Assembly (NCBI RefSeq): GCF_018691265.1
Contig: NW_024881283.1
Coordinates: 4,189,731-4,253,730, forward strand
Direction of reading: 5' to 3'
From: Tyto alba
Taxonomy: Eukaryota > Chordata > Aves > Strigiformes > Tytonidae
Length of the DNA stretch: 64,000 bases
Part shown: positions 50,358 to 61,185 of the stretch, piece after piece
Position numbering within the stretch: the first letter of the stretch is position 1
Layout of the letters: each line of letters opens with the position of its first letter
The notes under the pieces: model-generated
Databases searched by the model: none
Seen by the model: the letters and a program-made list of their open reading frames with translations, nothing else
What the model was told of the DNA's origin: nothing
Position numbers and translations under genes: made by a program

Positions 50358-50710
50358 CAGGCCTTTCTTTTGGGGCAAACCCATTCCAGGGCACCCAGCC
50401 CTTCACAAAGAAAAGAGAACTCTCCTGGGGCTCCTGCCAGCTTCTCCAGGATTGAACTCCTTCGGCTTGAACTCCTTCATATGCTGCTAATATCTCCTTT
50501 TCAGTTGAGCACAGTGAGCCTCGGAAGGGATGGTACTGCAGCACAGCTCCTGTCAGCACCCCAACTGCTGGTGCTGGGCTGGATGGTCAAAGGGAAGGTC
50601 CTACACACCGTGCAACTGATCCCCGAGAAGCTGGCAGGAGCCCTGGGGAGAGTTCTCTTGTTTTTGTGAAGGGCTGGGCACGGTGGAATGGATTTCCCTA
50701 CATGGGCCTG
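50358..50710. repeat. Long inverted repeat (foldback), ~70-bp arms
   Basis: The left arm (core 50378-50446) and the right arm (core 50625-50694) are reverse complements with about 85-90 percent identity by eye. Landmarks are CACCCAGCCCTTCACAAAG and AGAGAACTCTCC on the left, paired with GGAGAGTTCTCTTG and TTGTGAAGGGCTGGGCAC on the right; the inner ends CTCCTGCCAGCTTCTC and GAGAAGCTGGCAGGAG are exact. Weaker pairing continues outward to 50358 (CAGGCC) and 50710 (GGCCTG). The 178-base spacer holds a smaller hairpin (CAGCAC and GTGCTG near 50556-50577). It starts only about ten bases after the LTR end. It could be a nonautonomous foldback DNA transposon or two opposed copies of a repeat; no clear target duplication is visible. 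Confidence 0.88.
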
Positions 50711-53700
50711 ATTTCCCCATGCTAGTAGAGGAGTGATGGGACATCTCCAAAGAAGCATCGACTCTGGGTATTTATTCTCATATGCTGCCCTGAACAGATC
50801 AGATTCTTGATCTCCACTGTGAATGAAACACATTCCTGTGGTCTATGTGTCATTTTTTTTCTCCTCAGACAAACTTCCTACTGCACCTTCAGTCAAGAAG
50901 TTGTCAAGAAGTCAGCCCCAAATCCCACTGAAATAATGGAGCATCAAATCTGCAAACCTGTTTTCTCACATTCTTACATATTTTAATTGCTAATTTTAAC
51001 TGTAACTAGTCCTGAGCTGGAGAAGAGATGACACCATCCTGGTGAGTGTGGGAACATACAACTATTTCCAGACCTACAGAGCACCTTCTGTGTGCACTTG
51101 CATGCAGTTTTCTTGAAATTAAGGAAAAATGTTGAAAAATGCAGCCAAGTAATAATGGATGGAGGAGGAGGGGAAGTAATATCTAAGTGGAGACCTTTCA
51201 CTTCCAGATAATAAAGCTGTGACTTTGACAGCACCTTTTGTGTCCCCACACAGGCCAGGAGCAGTGAGATAAGTGCCAGAAGCTGTTGCAGGAACCCCAG
51301 GGTCCAAGCCCGCTCTCCTGGCCCCTGACAAGGAGCTTTCCTGACTTGCAGTGGTACCAGTGACTCCCTCCACCAGACCAGCTCCGAAGTGGTCCAAGAA
51401 ACATGGGGGGATCCCTGTTGCTCTTCATATTTCTGTGAAAAAATTGCTGAGAGCCTGGTAATTACAGGAGTCCTCTAGTACGAGGTTTAAGAACCACCAC
51501 ACCCTCAGAAGTGCACTGCTTGCTTACCAGAAAGTGAGGCTGTGTCAGCTTTATCACTAGCGGAGATTTAAAGGCTGAAGAATGTGTTTACCTGAAAGCA
51601 TCGATTTGCAATAATGGAACAAAGTTACAGAAATATAAAACAATAAAACACATTATTATGTTTGCATATAAAATTAAGGAATTTCCTTAACAACTCCAGT
51701 ATCTCAGTTTGTCTGTAAGAATGGTTGAAGTGTCTGCCACGCATTTCTGGGCTGGCAAGCCTTGGAGAGCTCTTACAGATAGATATTTCGTGCTCTTATT
51801 GAAAAGCTGGTGATGAGTGTCAGTCAGAGCAGTCATGCCAGGCAGCCCACCTCTATCTCCAGAGGCAACACCGGCTTCTTAAGATCTTACTTCTGAATTG
51901 CCCCTAAAATCCTTGCATCAAAGCACTGGATACCCTGCAGTACTGTGGGCTCAGGCAAACCTTCCAGAGGTATCTTTGATTAACATATTCAGCTTCAGAC
52001 CTCTTTTCCTAAGCCCTACCTCCTCAGAGTAACTTTAGAAATTATGCATCCAGTGATATGCCTTTATTTGTGTTTCGCATGAATGCCTGGAGGAATCAGC
52101 ACCTGAACCCACAGACAGGCTCCAAAACCAGCTTGGCTCCACAGCACCTTCAAGACAGGGAGACAGTCAAACACTTCAGCACCTGTCAAGAGAGAAAACT
52201 CACTGGCGCTTGGCATTTTTGCAGAAGGAGATGTCAGGTGTTTAGCAGTCAGAAACCTGGCGCTCTCTGCGTAGCAATGTCTCTCCTCAGGAGTGTCTGG
52301 CACAGTGTGTCACACACAGACTTTGCTTTGGGCTCCACAAAGTGGTGATCACTCAGCTGGCAGCCTCAGGAAGAAACTTTCTGAACTCACACCTGAAGTT
52401 CCTCCTGCAGTTGTCAGCCTCTGCCTGCACCACGTCGAGGTCTGATGGTAAAGGACACGCACAAGTCAGGGTTGGTCCTGGGCTCTGCTTGGCAAGTTCA
52501 GATTCACTAGGGCAAAGTTTGTCCACAGCAGCACCATCACTCCCAGCTCCAGTCCTCTGCCAACGTTCACCCTGCACAGTATTTGCTCTCCATCCCAGAT
52601 CAGCCCTTTTAATGCCTTGTTATCTGAAGGTGAGGCCCTCCAACAGCACCTCTGTTAATGCCTATGCAAAACTACAGTGATGTGACAGACAGATAAGGAT
52701 GAAGTAAAACACGTTCCCACTCCAGCAGGCACCAGTGTGCCAAGCCTGTACACACTATAGGTCGGGCCAAGCAAAGTAGGGCACTGGTGCAAGAACAAGC
52801 CCAGCCACATCTGTTGATACAAAGGTATTTATTTAGTGATAGCTAAAGCAATGAACCTGATAGTCTAGAAGGACATGCTAGTACCCTAGAAATGCACACT
52901 TTTCAGCCTTGCTGGTGCATCTCAGATCCCACAAGCCTGAGTGCTCCCTCTGCAGACAGGCTTGTCAGGCTGAGAGCTTCCCTCCCTCCTCCAGTCTTAG
53001 TTGCATTTGAGCAGAGACTGGTCAGGTTGCTTTTTGGGTAAGATGGTGCTGCAGCCCCCACATTTTCTGTGACTGCACAATGGACAAACCAGCTCACATG
53101 AGAAGCTCCGAGGCTCCCTGACCTTCCTCTCTTGCAGTTTTGGTGACAGTGAGGTACAGCTTTGGGTTTCAGGAAAGACACCAATAAATCATTCACCTGC
53201 TGTTGGGAGGAAGCCACAGAGTAAGGTTTGTCATTTTGCATTTGTATCAAAATTCCCACAAGATTTCATGATTATGTCACAATCTGTAACAGAAGAGTTT
53301 CAACCGTTCTGAATGAAACATAAATCAAAATATCTGTGACGAAGCACTGGAAGAAATACTGGAGCAAGGGTTAGAAGAATGGCATTTATTGGTAAACAAG
53401 GGCATGAACAACAGCAATCAGACTGGTAAGCACTCAGGAATGTGTCATTTGCATAAAGACCACAGCCCTGCTGAGTCACCAGGTGAAGGCTGGAAGGATG
53501 CTATCAGGTTGATAACTGGAGGATGGCAACAAGATGTAGCATATTAGGTGTGATTTTCCTGTGCCTGTTATCCCAACAGAAGACACTCATTATACATGAA
53601 CATACCCAAAACAAGGAAATGCAAACAAAGGGCAGCAAGCCTGCCTAAGATTTATGGAGGGTGAAGTACACAAGATTTGAAAACAAAGATAACATAGTAA

Positions 53701-55121
53701 GAACTGTTGGGTCTTAAATAGTATAAAACACATGAGCAAAAGCCAGTTTGTTGTCATCAATCAAGAAAAAAAAAAAAAAAAAAGAGCCACTGAAGACTTG
53801 ACAGTCAATAGCCCTCATCCTTTATGGCATGTACAGGTGACCCTGACCAGACCCCTTGGACAGGTGTCTTGGTGCTGGTGAGTGGGATTGAGAGTGGGAG
53901 TGAGTTAAATAGCTTTTGCTTAAAATAATTATCACCTTGCTTTTCACCAAGGTCTTGCACTGGGTTTAGTTACATCAATTTCCTTCAAGGAGAAAGAAAA
54001 GTCTCACTGGGGCAAAAAGGGTTTTAGCCAACAAGTAGACTTGCCTGAGGAACTTTGGGGTGGGAAACACCATGATTCTGTCTGCTGAGATTTGCTTCTG
54101 TATGCCTTGTCATCTGGGATATCATGTCTGCCTGTACCCGTAACAGGAAAGGGTGCTCAGAGAAGCTTTTAGCTCCTTGTAACACCCAAACACGTGCTAC
54201 ATAACTGGAAAGAGGTGGGACCTATACTTCTGAGGGGCAACTCATGTAGTTATAGGAGTGCAATAGGAAGTTGCTATTTTCACGTCTTTCCTTCTGGTTT
54301 GTTGTTGGCAATTCACATTTGGTAATCATGTCTTAGAGGTCAGTTATCCTGACACCCCATAAAGTGAACATGACAGTGAGCGCTGAGTTACCTAACTCCT
54401 TGTGGGCTGTGACAGGATGGGAGAGGTGTGAGGGAAGTGAAAACCAGTGCCAGAATTTGGATGCAGAGCAGGGATTTATAAGAAAAGTATTGTACAGAAG
54501 AGAGCCTTTGAGGTGGAGAAATAGGTAGACATCCTATAGGGTGCTTAAGACTAATTTTGTGAATAGACCAGGACTAAGACTCTATCCTAAAAAGCAGCCA
54601 GGCTAAATACACTGCTTTGCAGCTGTGAAGGGCCCTAGGACTGTGACTTCCACCCATTGATATCTTTTCCTTCCATCTCCTGATGGAAATCAGTGAAAAG
54701 AGGAAAAGTCTGATTCCTAAATTGGGGGTCCTGGAAAGATTTTTATACCTTCATGACAGGTCTCATGTTGAATGTTTTTTCTGTTGTTCCCTGACTGAGG
54801 AAGGTCTAAGGGTTTGGGAGTCTTCTCAAATCCCCGTTGGATCTCTTGTAGTCTCTTGACTACAGCAGTTCAGAGAAGAGCTGAAGTATCACACAAAGGC
54901 TCAACACCTCCCACCTCCACCCCCAACCCTTCTTTACGATTTATTATCAAAACTTATTATCTCTGATTTGTGGATCCTTCAAGTTGGCTGTACTGGGATA
55001 GGGACAGGATAGGGGTGTTTTTTCTCCTTTTTTTTTTTTTTTGGTGCGGAGGCAGCCAGGTCTTGCTCCAGTAAGAGAAAGTAAAGTATGAATAAGAAGC
55101 TCAGATTTTGGACTAGGACTG
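50711..55121. other. Unique DNA between two LTRs, no viral or host gene seen
   Basis: This 4.4 kb lacks any open frame above 118 codons and shows no protease, reverse transcriptase, integrase or envelope-like motif, so the flanking LTRs are not the ends of one provirus. The minus frame 52903-53259 (118 codons) is unrecognised. From 53280 to 54940 there is no frame of 60 codons. An A18 run is at 53766-53783 and a T15 run at 55028-55042. Confidence 0.65.
53766..53783 (+). repeat. Poly-A run, 18 bases
   Basis: Eighteen A follow TCAAG and precede GAGCC. No retrogene or SINE body is recognisable upstream, so it is best called a simple homopolymer. Confidence 0.9.
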
Positions 55122-55702
55122 TGTGCTGGTTTTGGCTGGGATAGAGTTAATTCTCTTCCCAGTAGGTAGTATGGGGCTGTGTTTTGGCTCTGTGCTGAGA
55201 ACAGTGCTGATAACGGGGATGTTTTCGTTCCTGCTGAGCAGGGCTCACACAGGGCCAAGGCCTTTCCTGCTCCTCACCCCACCCCAGCAGCGAGGGGCTG
55301 GGGGGGCACAAGGAGCTGGGGGGGGCACAGCCGGGACAGGTGACCCCAACCGAGCCCAGGGCCCCCCCAGCCCATACGGCGTCATGCTCAGCACATAGAG
55401 CTGGGGGGAAGGGGGAAGGGGGGACGCTCGGAGTGACGGCCTTTGTCTCTCCAAGTCACCCTGAACGCGTGATGGAGCCCGGCTGGCCTGGGGATGGCTG
55501 AGCCTGCCCGCCCTGGGAAGGGGAGAGTGAATTCCTTGTTTTGCTTTGCTTGTGCGTGGCTTCTGCTTCACCTGTTAAACTGTCTTTATCTCAACCTATG
55601 AGTTTTCTCACCTTTACTCTTCTGATTCTCTCCCCCATCCCACCCTGGGGGGACTGAGCAGCTGTGTGGGGCTTAGTTGATGACTAGGGTTAAACAACAA
55701 CA
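55122..55702 (+). mobile_element. Solo LTR of avian ERVL-type retrovirus (younger copy)
   Basis: It begins TGTGCTGGTTTTGGCTGGGA, continues through AGAGTTAATTCTCTTCCCAG, GCACAAGGAGCTGGGGGG, CAGCCGGGACAGGTGACC, CGTCATGCTCAGCACATAGA, GAACGCGTGATGGAGCCC and CTGTCTTTATCTCAACCTAT, and ends GGGTTAAACAACAACA. Flanking pentamers GACTG (55117-55121) and GGCTG (55703-55707) differ at one base and fit the 5-bp target duplication usual for class III elements. CpG sites are frequent, unlike in the LTR at 49741, so this copy is probably younger or of another subfamily. The TATA position is degraded (CATAGAG) and the poly-A signal region reads GTTAAA. No internal viral genes adjoin it. Open frames of up to 116 codons overlapping it are not host genes. 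Confidence 0.9.
55403..55423 (+). other. G-rich quadruplex-prone stretch in the LTR
   Basis: Runs of six, five and six G separated by AA follow the degraded TATA position of the younger LTR. Further G runs occur at 55294-55325. Such closely spaced runs fit the usual quadruplex pattern if the longer runs are split; formation is inference. Confidence 0.5.
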
Positions 55703-58700
55703 GGCTGAGACCATATTTTTCCAGCGATGGGAGAACAACTGGCTTCCTGGTGCCTTCAGGGATGTAATAAGAGAGGGCTGTCTGCCTGACTCCTGCATCA
55801 CACAAGGCATCAGAGCAGCAGTGAGAAGGTCCTTGCTCTGCAGAAGCAGCTGAAACAGGAGCTGCTGTCCACGGCACTGCCAGCAACACTCGTGGGGACA
55901 TGTGGGAAAATTCTCTGATTGGAAGGCTGCATCCCTTGGACTGAGTGCTGCTGTTCTCAACCACCTGCTTCCTCCAGACACAGCATACCTCATCTTCAGC
56001 ATGAATCCTAATATCATAAGATTCTGTACAGATGTAGAAATTACTTTACTTTTCCACATTCATCTCTCTTCGGGACTCCATTTGTTACTTTCCAAAGCGC
56101 TACAAATGTTCACCATACAAAACACATTTCATTCCCTTTCCTTCCTAATTGAGCTATGTCTGTGTTATTGATAACTCTTGTTGAGTTATTAATCTGTGGC
56201 TAATGCACAGGACCATATAGCCCACAGCAGGCAGACAACATCTGCACTGCATGAAAAGAGTGATTTTATGGTGCCTGGGGATTGCACAAGTGTGATCAAG
56301 TTACCACGGCTTAACAAGATGCAGTGCATGCGCTGAGCTCTGAGAAGTGTTCATGCATGCTCTTAGCCCACAGCAAACCTGAGGCAATGTGACTTAACCC
56401 ACCATGAAAGAAGGTGCATTCCTTGCATTTGCCACGGACTAGGAGCATATCCACAGACAGCTAATATCCTCTGGCATACCATAATTTTTTTCAGAGACTG
56501 GAATGTGATAAGTCCTACTGGTTCTGATAGTTCTGGGTTCCTAAGTATTGATGTCACTTCTGACGGTAAAGCTTAGGCATGTAGGTGACTGGGTGGAGGT
56601 AAATTTTAATGTCAAAGTCACTAGGAAATGTGGAAAGTTCAGAAAGGTTATATTTATCTGAGCGAGGGACTTGCAGTCATGGTAATGAAGAGGAACTAGT
56701 TCTAGATTTGATACTCTCCTGTGGGCCAGCTGAAGTGGCTGACCAAAGCTTCAAGCCACATGGGTCCACCCTAAGCAGTGATTTGGGGATCTTTCGTGGT
56801 GTCTTTGGTTTGCCTACATGGGTAGAGAATGAGTCCTTGTGGTAGCTCACAATAAGTATGAGCAAAAGCAGCTCTCCATGCCGTAATGTCCTTGCAGGGA
56901 AGCAGCTCTCAGAGGAACCACCTGCACCGTGAAAAGCTGCAGATATTCAGGCAAGGCTAAAGTAGAGCAAAGGTTTGATTCAATTTCAGACAAATGGTGA
57001 GTTTCAGGTAAGAGCAAATATTGCAACTGGCCAGAATGTACAGCTATAGAAAAAATCAGCTCATGGAGACTGGATGCAATGAAGTTGAATGACTAAACGC
57101 CTTTTTCAGGGGCAGAGTTCAAGAGCTATGGAGCAGCTCTAGCTGTAAAAGAAGTAGGGGTTAATTTGACAATTTGACAGAAGCATCCACTGAATGCAAA
57201 GAAAGGAAGCTATGAGAGCAGCTGCCTTTGCAGCATGCAATTGTGCTCCCCAAGGGTAATGAGCTTAAGAGATATAATCAGATACATCAGATCATCCTTA
57301 CCTAGGGGATGTTCTTGTCAAGCAGCCTCTACTCTGCATTCCTCTGGTGTATCAGGAAGCAGTGAAATGAGACCTTAATAATCTTCTCAAGGATGGCTGG
57401 GACAAGTCACTTATATCATCTGGGTATTTCCAAATGGAATTGTAGAATAACGTCATGGAGACTTGAGAATACGTGTGCTATAGCATGAGACTCAGTTGTG
57501 TCTCAAGTCCCTATACTGTCAATGGAGAGAAACAGGAGCACTGAGGGCATGACACATCCTGCAGCAGAGACCTAAAATAGGTCAGCTGGATCAAGGCTAG
57601 AAAGAACCAGTTTCTATTCTCTGAGAGGGATGATTGATGCAGACACAGCTGTCTACACTGTAGACATCTGAAGTCAGGGGAGACGGGCTCCAGGTTTGCA
57701 GAGCTACTCCTTCTCCATTCAGCTTACACCTGAATAACTGGTCAGGAGCAAAATAGTATGTTGTTCTTTGCTTGGCATCTAGCTCCCGTTAAAGTGACAC
57801 AGTGAATCAGGGACTCTCTTAATACAAATGGCTGATAGAGCCAGACAAAGCAGCTGAAATAGCAGATGTACCTAATAAACTTTCAAACTCATCATCTCAA
57901 ACAAACAGCTTCTTTGCCTTGCCTCTTTATCCCCAGAACAATATCAGGATGAGGCTTATTCTTCACATACCACATATGAAGAACAGTAGAGGAAGTGACT
58001 GTGACCAACATTTGTCATGTCACCAAGCCAAGAAACACTCAGTGCCTCTCAGGGGTCTCCAACCTTTAAAATACACTATCACAGACGAAGTTGGTTCATA
58101 ACCCTCTTGATATCCCCCGTGTTAGCTGTGAAGCCTGCTACAGGTTTAAGATGGGCTAAATAAATGTCCATTCATGCACTGTGGACATCAGAGAGTGTAA
58201 CTCATATACAACCAGATATCTGCAGTCATCATTATTTTATTTTCTCTGCAAACCATGGAAAAAAGACATATGGCTGGAAAGAGAGATTCCTGTTTTTGTA
58301 AGGATTCAGGGTTTGAACTGCAGACAGCATGTAAAGGATGACCTTGTCTTCCCAAGGTGCACTTTAATCTGTACAACTTCCAGCAGAGTGTGCATTACAG
58401 CTCTGCAACACTGAAGGGCACAGAGGCTTGTAGGCTCCTCCAGACTCTACAGAAAATGCATGCAACATTTTGCAGTAAATTTGCTGCTGTTTTACCAAGA
58501 GCCATACTGCTAGAACAAATCAATATAAAAAAAAAAAAGCACTTTGGCCAGTGTAGGAAGAGAAATTCACAGAGCCATTCAACCTCTCCAGTCAGCCATG
58601 ACACTGCAGTGGTTTCTCCTGTTCTAAGTGCAAGTACGGTTCAAGCAGAGTTTCTCCCTTCATGGGAACATCAGGTCACTCAGCTTCCCCTGTATCCTGT

Positions 58701-61103
58701 GGACTGTGATTTTGGCCATGCAGTGGCACCAGGTTCAGTCAAGGCAATAAGTTATTTTGCCTTGGGCCTTTGCTAAAGATCTTTCTATTCCCTGCACCAC
58801 ATCTTTAAGATCTGTTCCTCAAATGTGGGAGTACTGCCCTGCTGTCCCCTTCAAATAGCTGCTACCCCTGTTTCAGGGGTACTCCTTCCTCCCACTGCAG
58901 CATCACACCAATCCTGCTGCCAGGAAATTGTGCTGAGGACCAAAGGTAGGTCCAGAGTGTGTAGCTCTAAATACTAAAAAGTGAACACAAGCAATTCCCA
59001 GCACCTGCCCTGCAAGTTGCCCTCCTTGAGCACTGGGAGGGTGTGGTGGGGATTGCGAAGTACAGCTGATGAACGGGGAGTGGTGGCAGGCTTGTCAGAG
59101 CTGTCTATATTTAGGTCTCTGCAGGTCAGAACAAGAAAGCAGGAGGTCTCCTTCTTGTTCTCCCCTTCCACACGAGTTTGCCTGGCAGCAGTGTCTATCA
59201 AACCTGACCTCATTTTATAGCTCCATTTAAACTTCTTCAGCCTTCAAGCTGACAGTGCATCCTCATGAGGTACCTCAGATGGATTTCTAACATCTGCTCA
59301 TTAAAGCACTGTCTGTGTGTGTCTGTCTCAGAGGCAAGCTGCCTGTTTTGCTTCAGGTGCCATAATTCAGAATGCATCTCTGAGCTAAAGATTGCTCATT
59401 TGTCTGGTCCAGTACCTGATTTCTAGCACTGGACAGGGCCACAGCAAAAGGCCACAAACTTAAAGGGCAGTGGTCAGTGGCACCATGGAAAGGGATCTTT
59501 ATGTCTTAATCCTACACTGATGAGCTCTCACCCAGAGCAGAAGGTGACATTCCCTCAGGCAGTCACCTTTGCCATTATCTCAGCTCTTCTGTCTGCAGAT
59601 ATTTCCCAGGCTGCAGCTCTGCAGTTGGCCAGCCCTTTGAAATGGGCCATGGTCAGAGCTCCAGTGAACTGCTGCTGAAGGAACTGATCTCTCCCTGCCT
59701 GGGACTGGATATTTTCCCTCCCAGCTGCTGCTCTCTAATATGCCATCTTTCTCTCAAGCTCTCACATCCATCTCCTCCATCTGTGCTTCCTATTGGACTG
59801 GTTTCAATAGGTGTCTGACAACAATCCCACTGCTCCTCCTCACTGTCACCTCTGAGCACTCATCACACCATTGATAGTGACTTCAGTGTCTCTGCCAGTG
59901 TGCGGTCCATAAAAATCAGTAAACATCTATGCTTCAGTGTGTGGTCTGCCTCCTTAGAGGCTGTGGGATCTTAATGGCAGACATCAACACATAAATCCAT
60001 CTCCAATGGAACAGAACCTTAACAGAATTAAAATATTAAAATTTTAATCACACTTCATAACAAAATATTATCTCCTTTCTAAATCCTCTAAGTAACCTCT
60101 AGTTACTTCTACTCTCATACAATCAAAGTCATTAACCTTTCTGCAGTCTTACTTTATCCATCTCTTTCTTCCTTCTCTGTTTATTTCTCCCTCCATCCTA
60201 TTTTTATGGCTATGTGATAAACAAATCTGAATACTCTTCTCTGGACAACAGTGCTGACATTTTCCAAATTATGTCTTGAGTGTGGTACTGTTGCCACCAC
60301 TTCAGCCTCTAATCACATTTTTTAGTTTTCCCACCCTTAACTTCCAAATTAGGGACCATCAAGTCCATTTAAGGAGCTTGTGATAAAACCTGGAAAGCTC
60401 TGAACACAGAATAAAGTTTGGCAGTAAAAGGTCCACACTGAAAGGAGTTCCTGACTGAGAAATTCTCCACTGTCCATGATTTGCAAAAGTCTGAAGTTCA
60501 GTTGACAGTAATGATTTTGCTTTCACCCTTGAAATGCACAGTAATGAAATCTCTCAATTTTTATTGTCCCTTGAGCTGTTTCTGATGAAGCTGCAGTAGG
60601 ATATGGTCAGTTCAAGTCATAACTGTCATAACTGTTCAGTAGCAACTGAAGAGAAATGAAGGATAATTTGTTTGAGGGTCCTCACAACCCATCTACCTTC
60701 ACTTGGCAAAGATCTGTAATGCCCAAACTGCTGTTCGTAGCCCTGCCCAGCTGGACTGTTTCTTCTACTCTCATCCTTCACCCTGGACAGATCAGAGATC
60801 TAAGCCTTGCAGTGCTGGATGGAGTTAACATGTTCCTGGGGCAGGACTTCCAGGTTGCTAAAGTAAATCAAAGGAACATCAGGGCTGCACACTCAAAACA
60901 TTCAACACAGCTTGTGAGTTCCTGCACAGCCACAGCTGAGTCCCTAGACAGTGGTATCATTATGTCTTTCCCATGTCATTGCATACCGGGTTTTCTCCCA
61001 CCAGATTCCAGGCTCAATTCTTTTAATAAAATTTTGTGTGAGCCTTTTCTTACATTTATTTTGCCTAAGTTATTTTCTCTTAGGGTTTTAAGGGTAATAG
61101 CCC
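55703..61103. other. Unique DNA, no gene seen
   Basis: Open frames reach 139 codons (58357-58776, plus) and none is recognised. Between 56870 and 57915, and again from 59860 to 60655, there is no frame of 60 codons. The frame 60656-61225 (189 codons, plus) ends in the AT-rich triplet tract and has no recognisable domain. Nothing else is supported. Confidence 0.6.
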
Positions 61104-61185
61104 TTTTATTATTATTAATTATTATTTATTATTATTATTTTTATTGTTATTATCATTGTTATTGTTATTATTTATTATTTATTTT
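61104..61185 (+). repeat. AT-rich (TTA)n/(ATT)n trinucleotide tract
   Basis: About 80 bases of TTA, ATT and TTG triplets with interruptions. The tract gives Ile/Tyr/Phe-rich translation at the end of the 60656-61225 frame, which is therefore suspect. Confidence 0.9.

Noticed and set aside
49741..55702. A single provirus bounded by the two LTRs
   Set aside because: The LTRs differ strongly in sequence and CpG content and the interval shows no viral protein relic.
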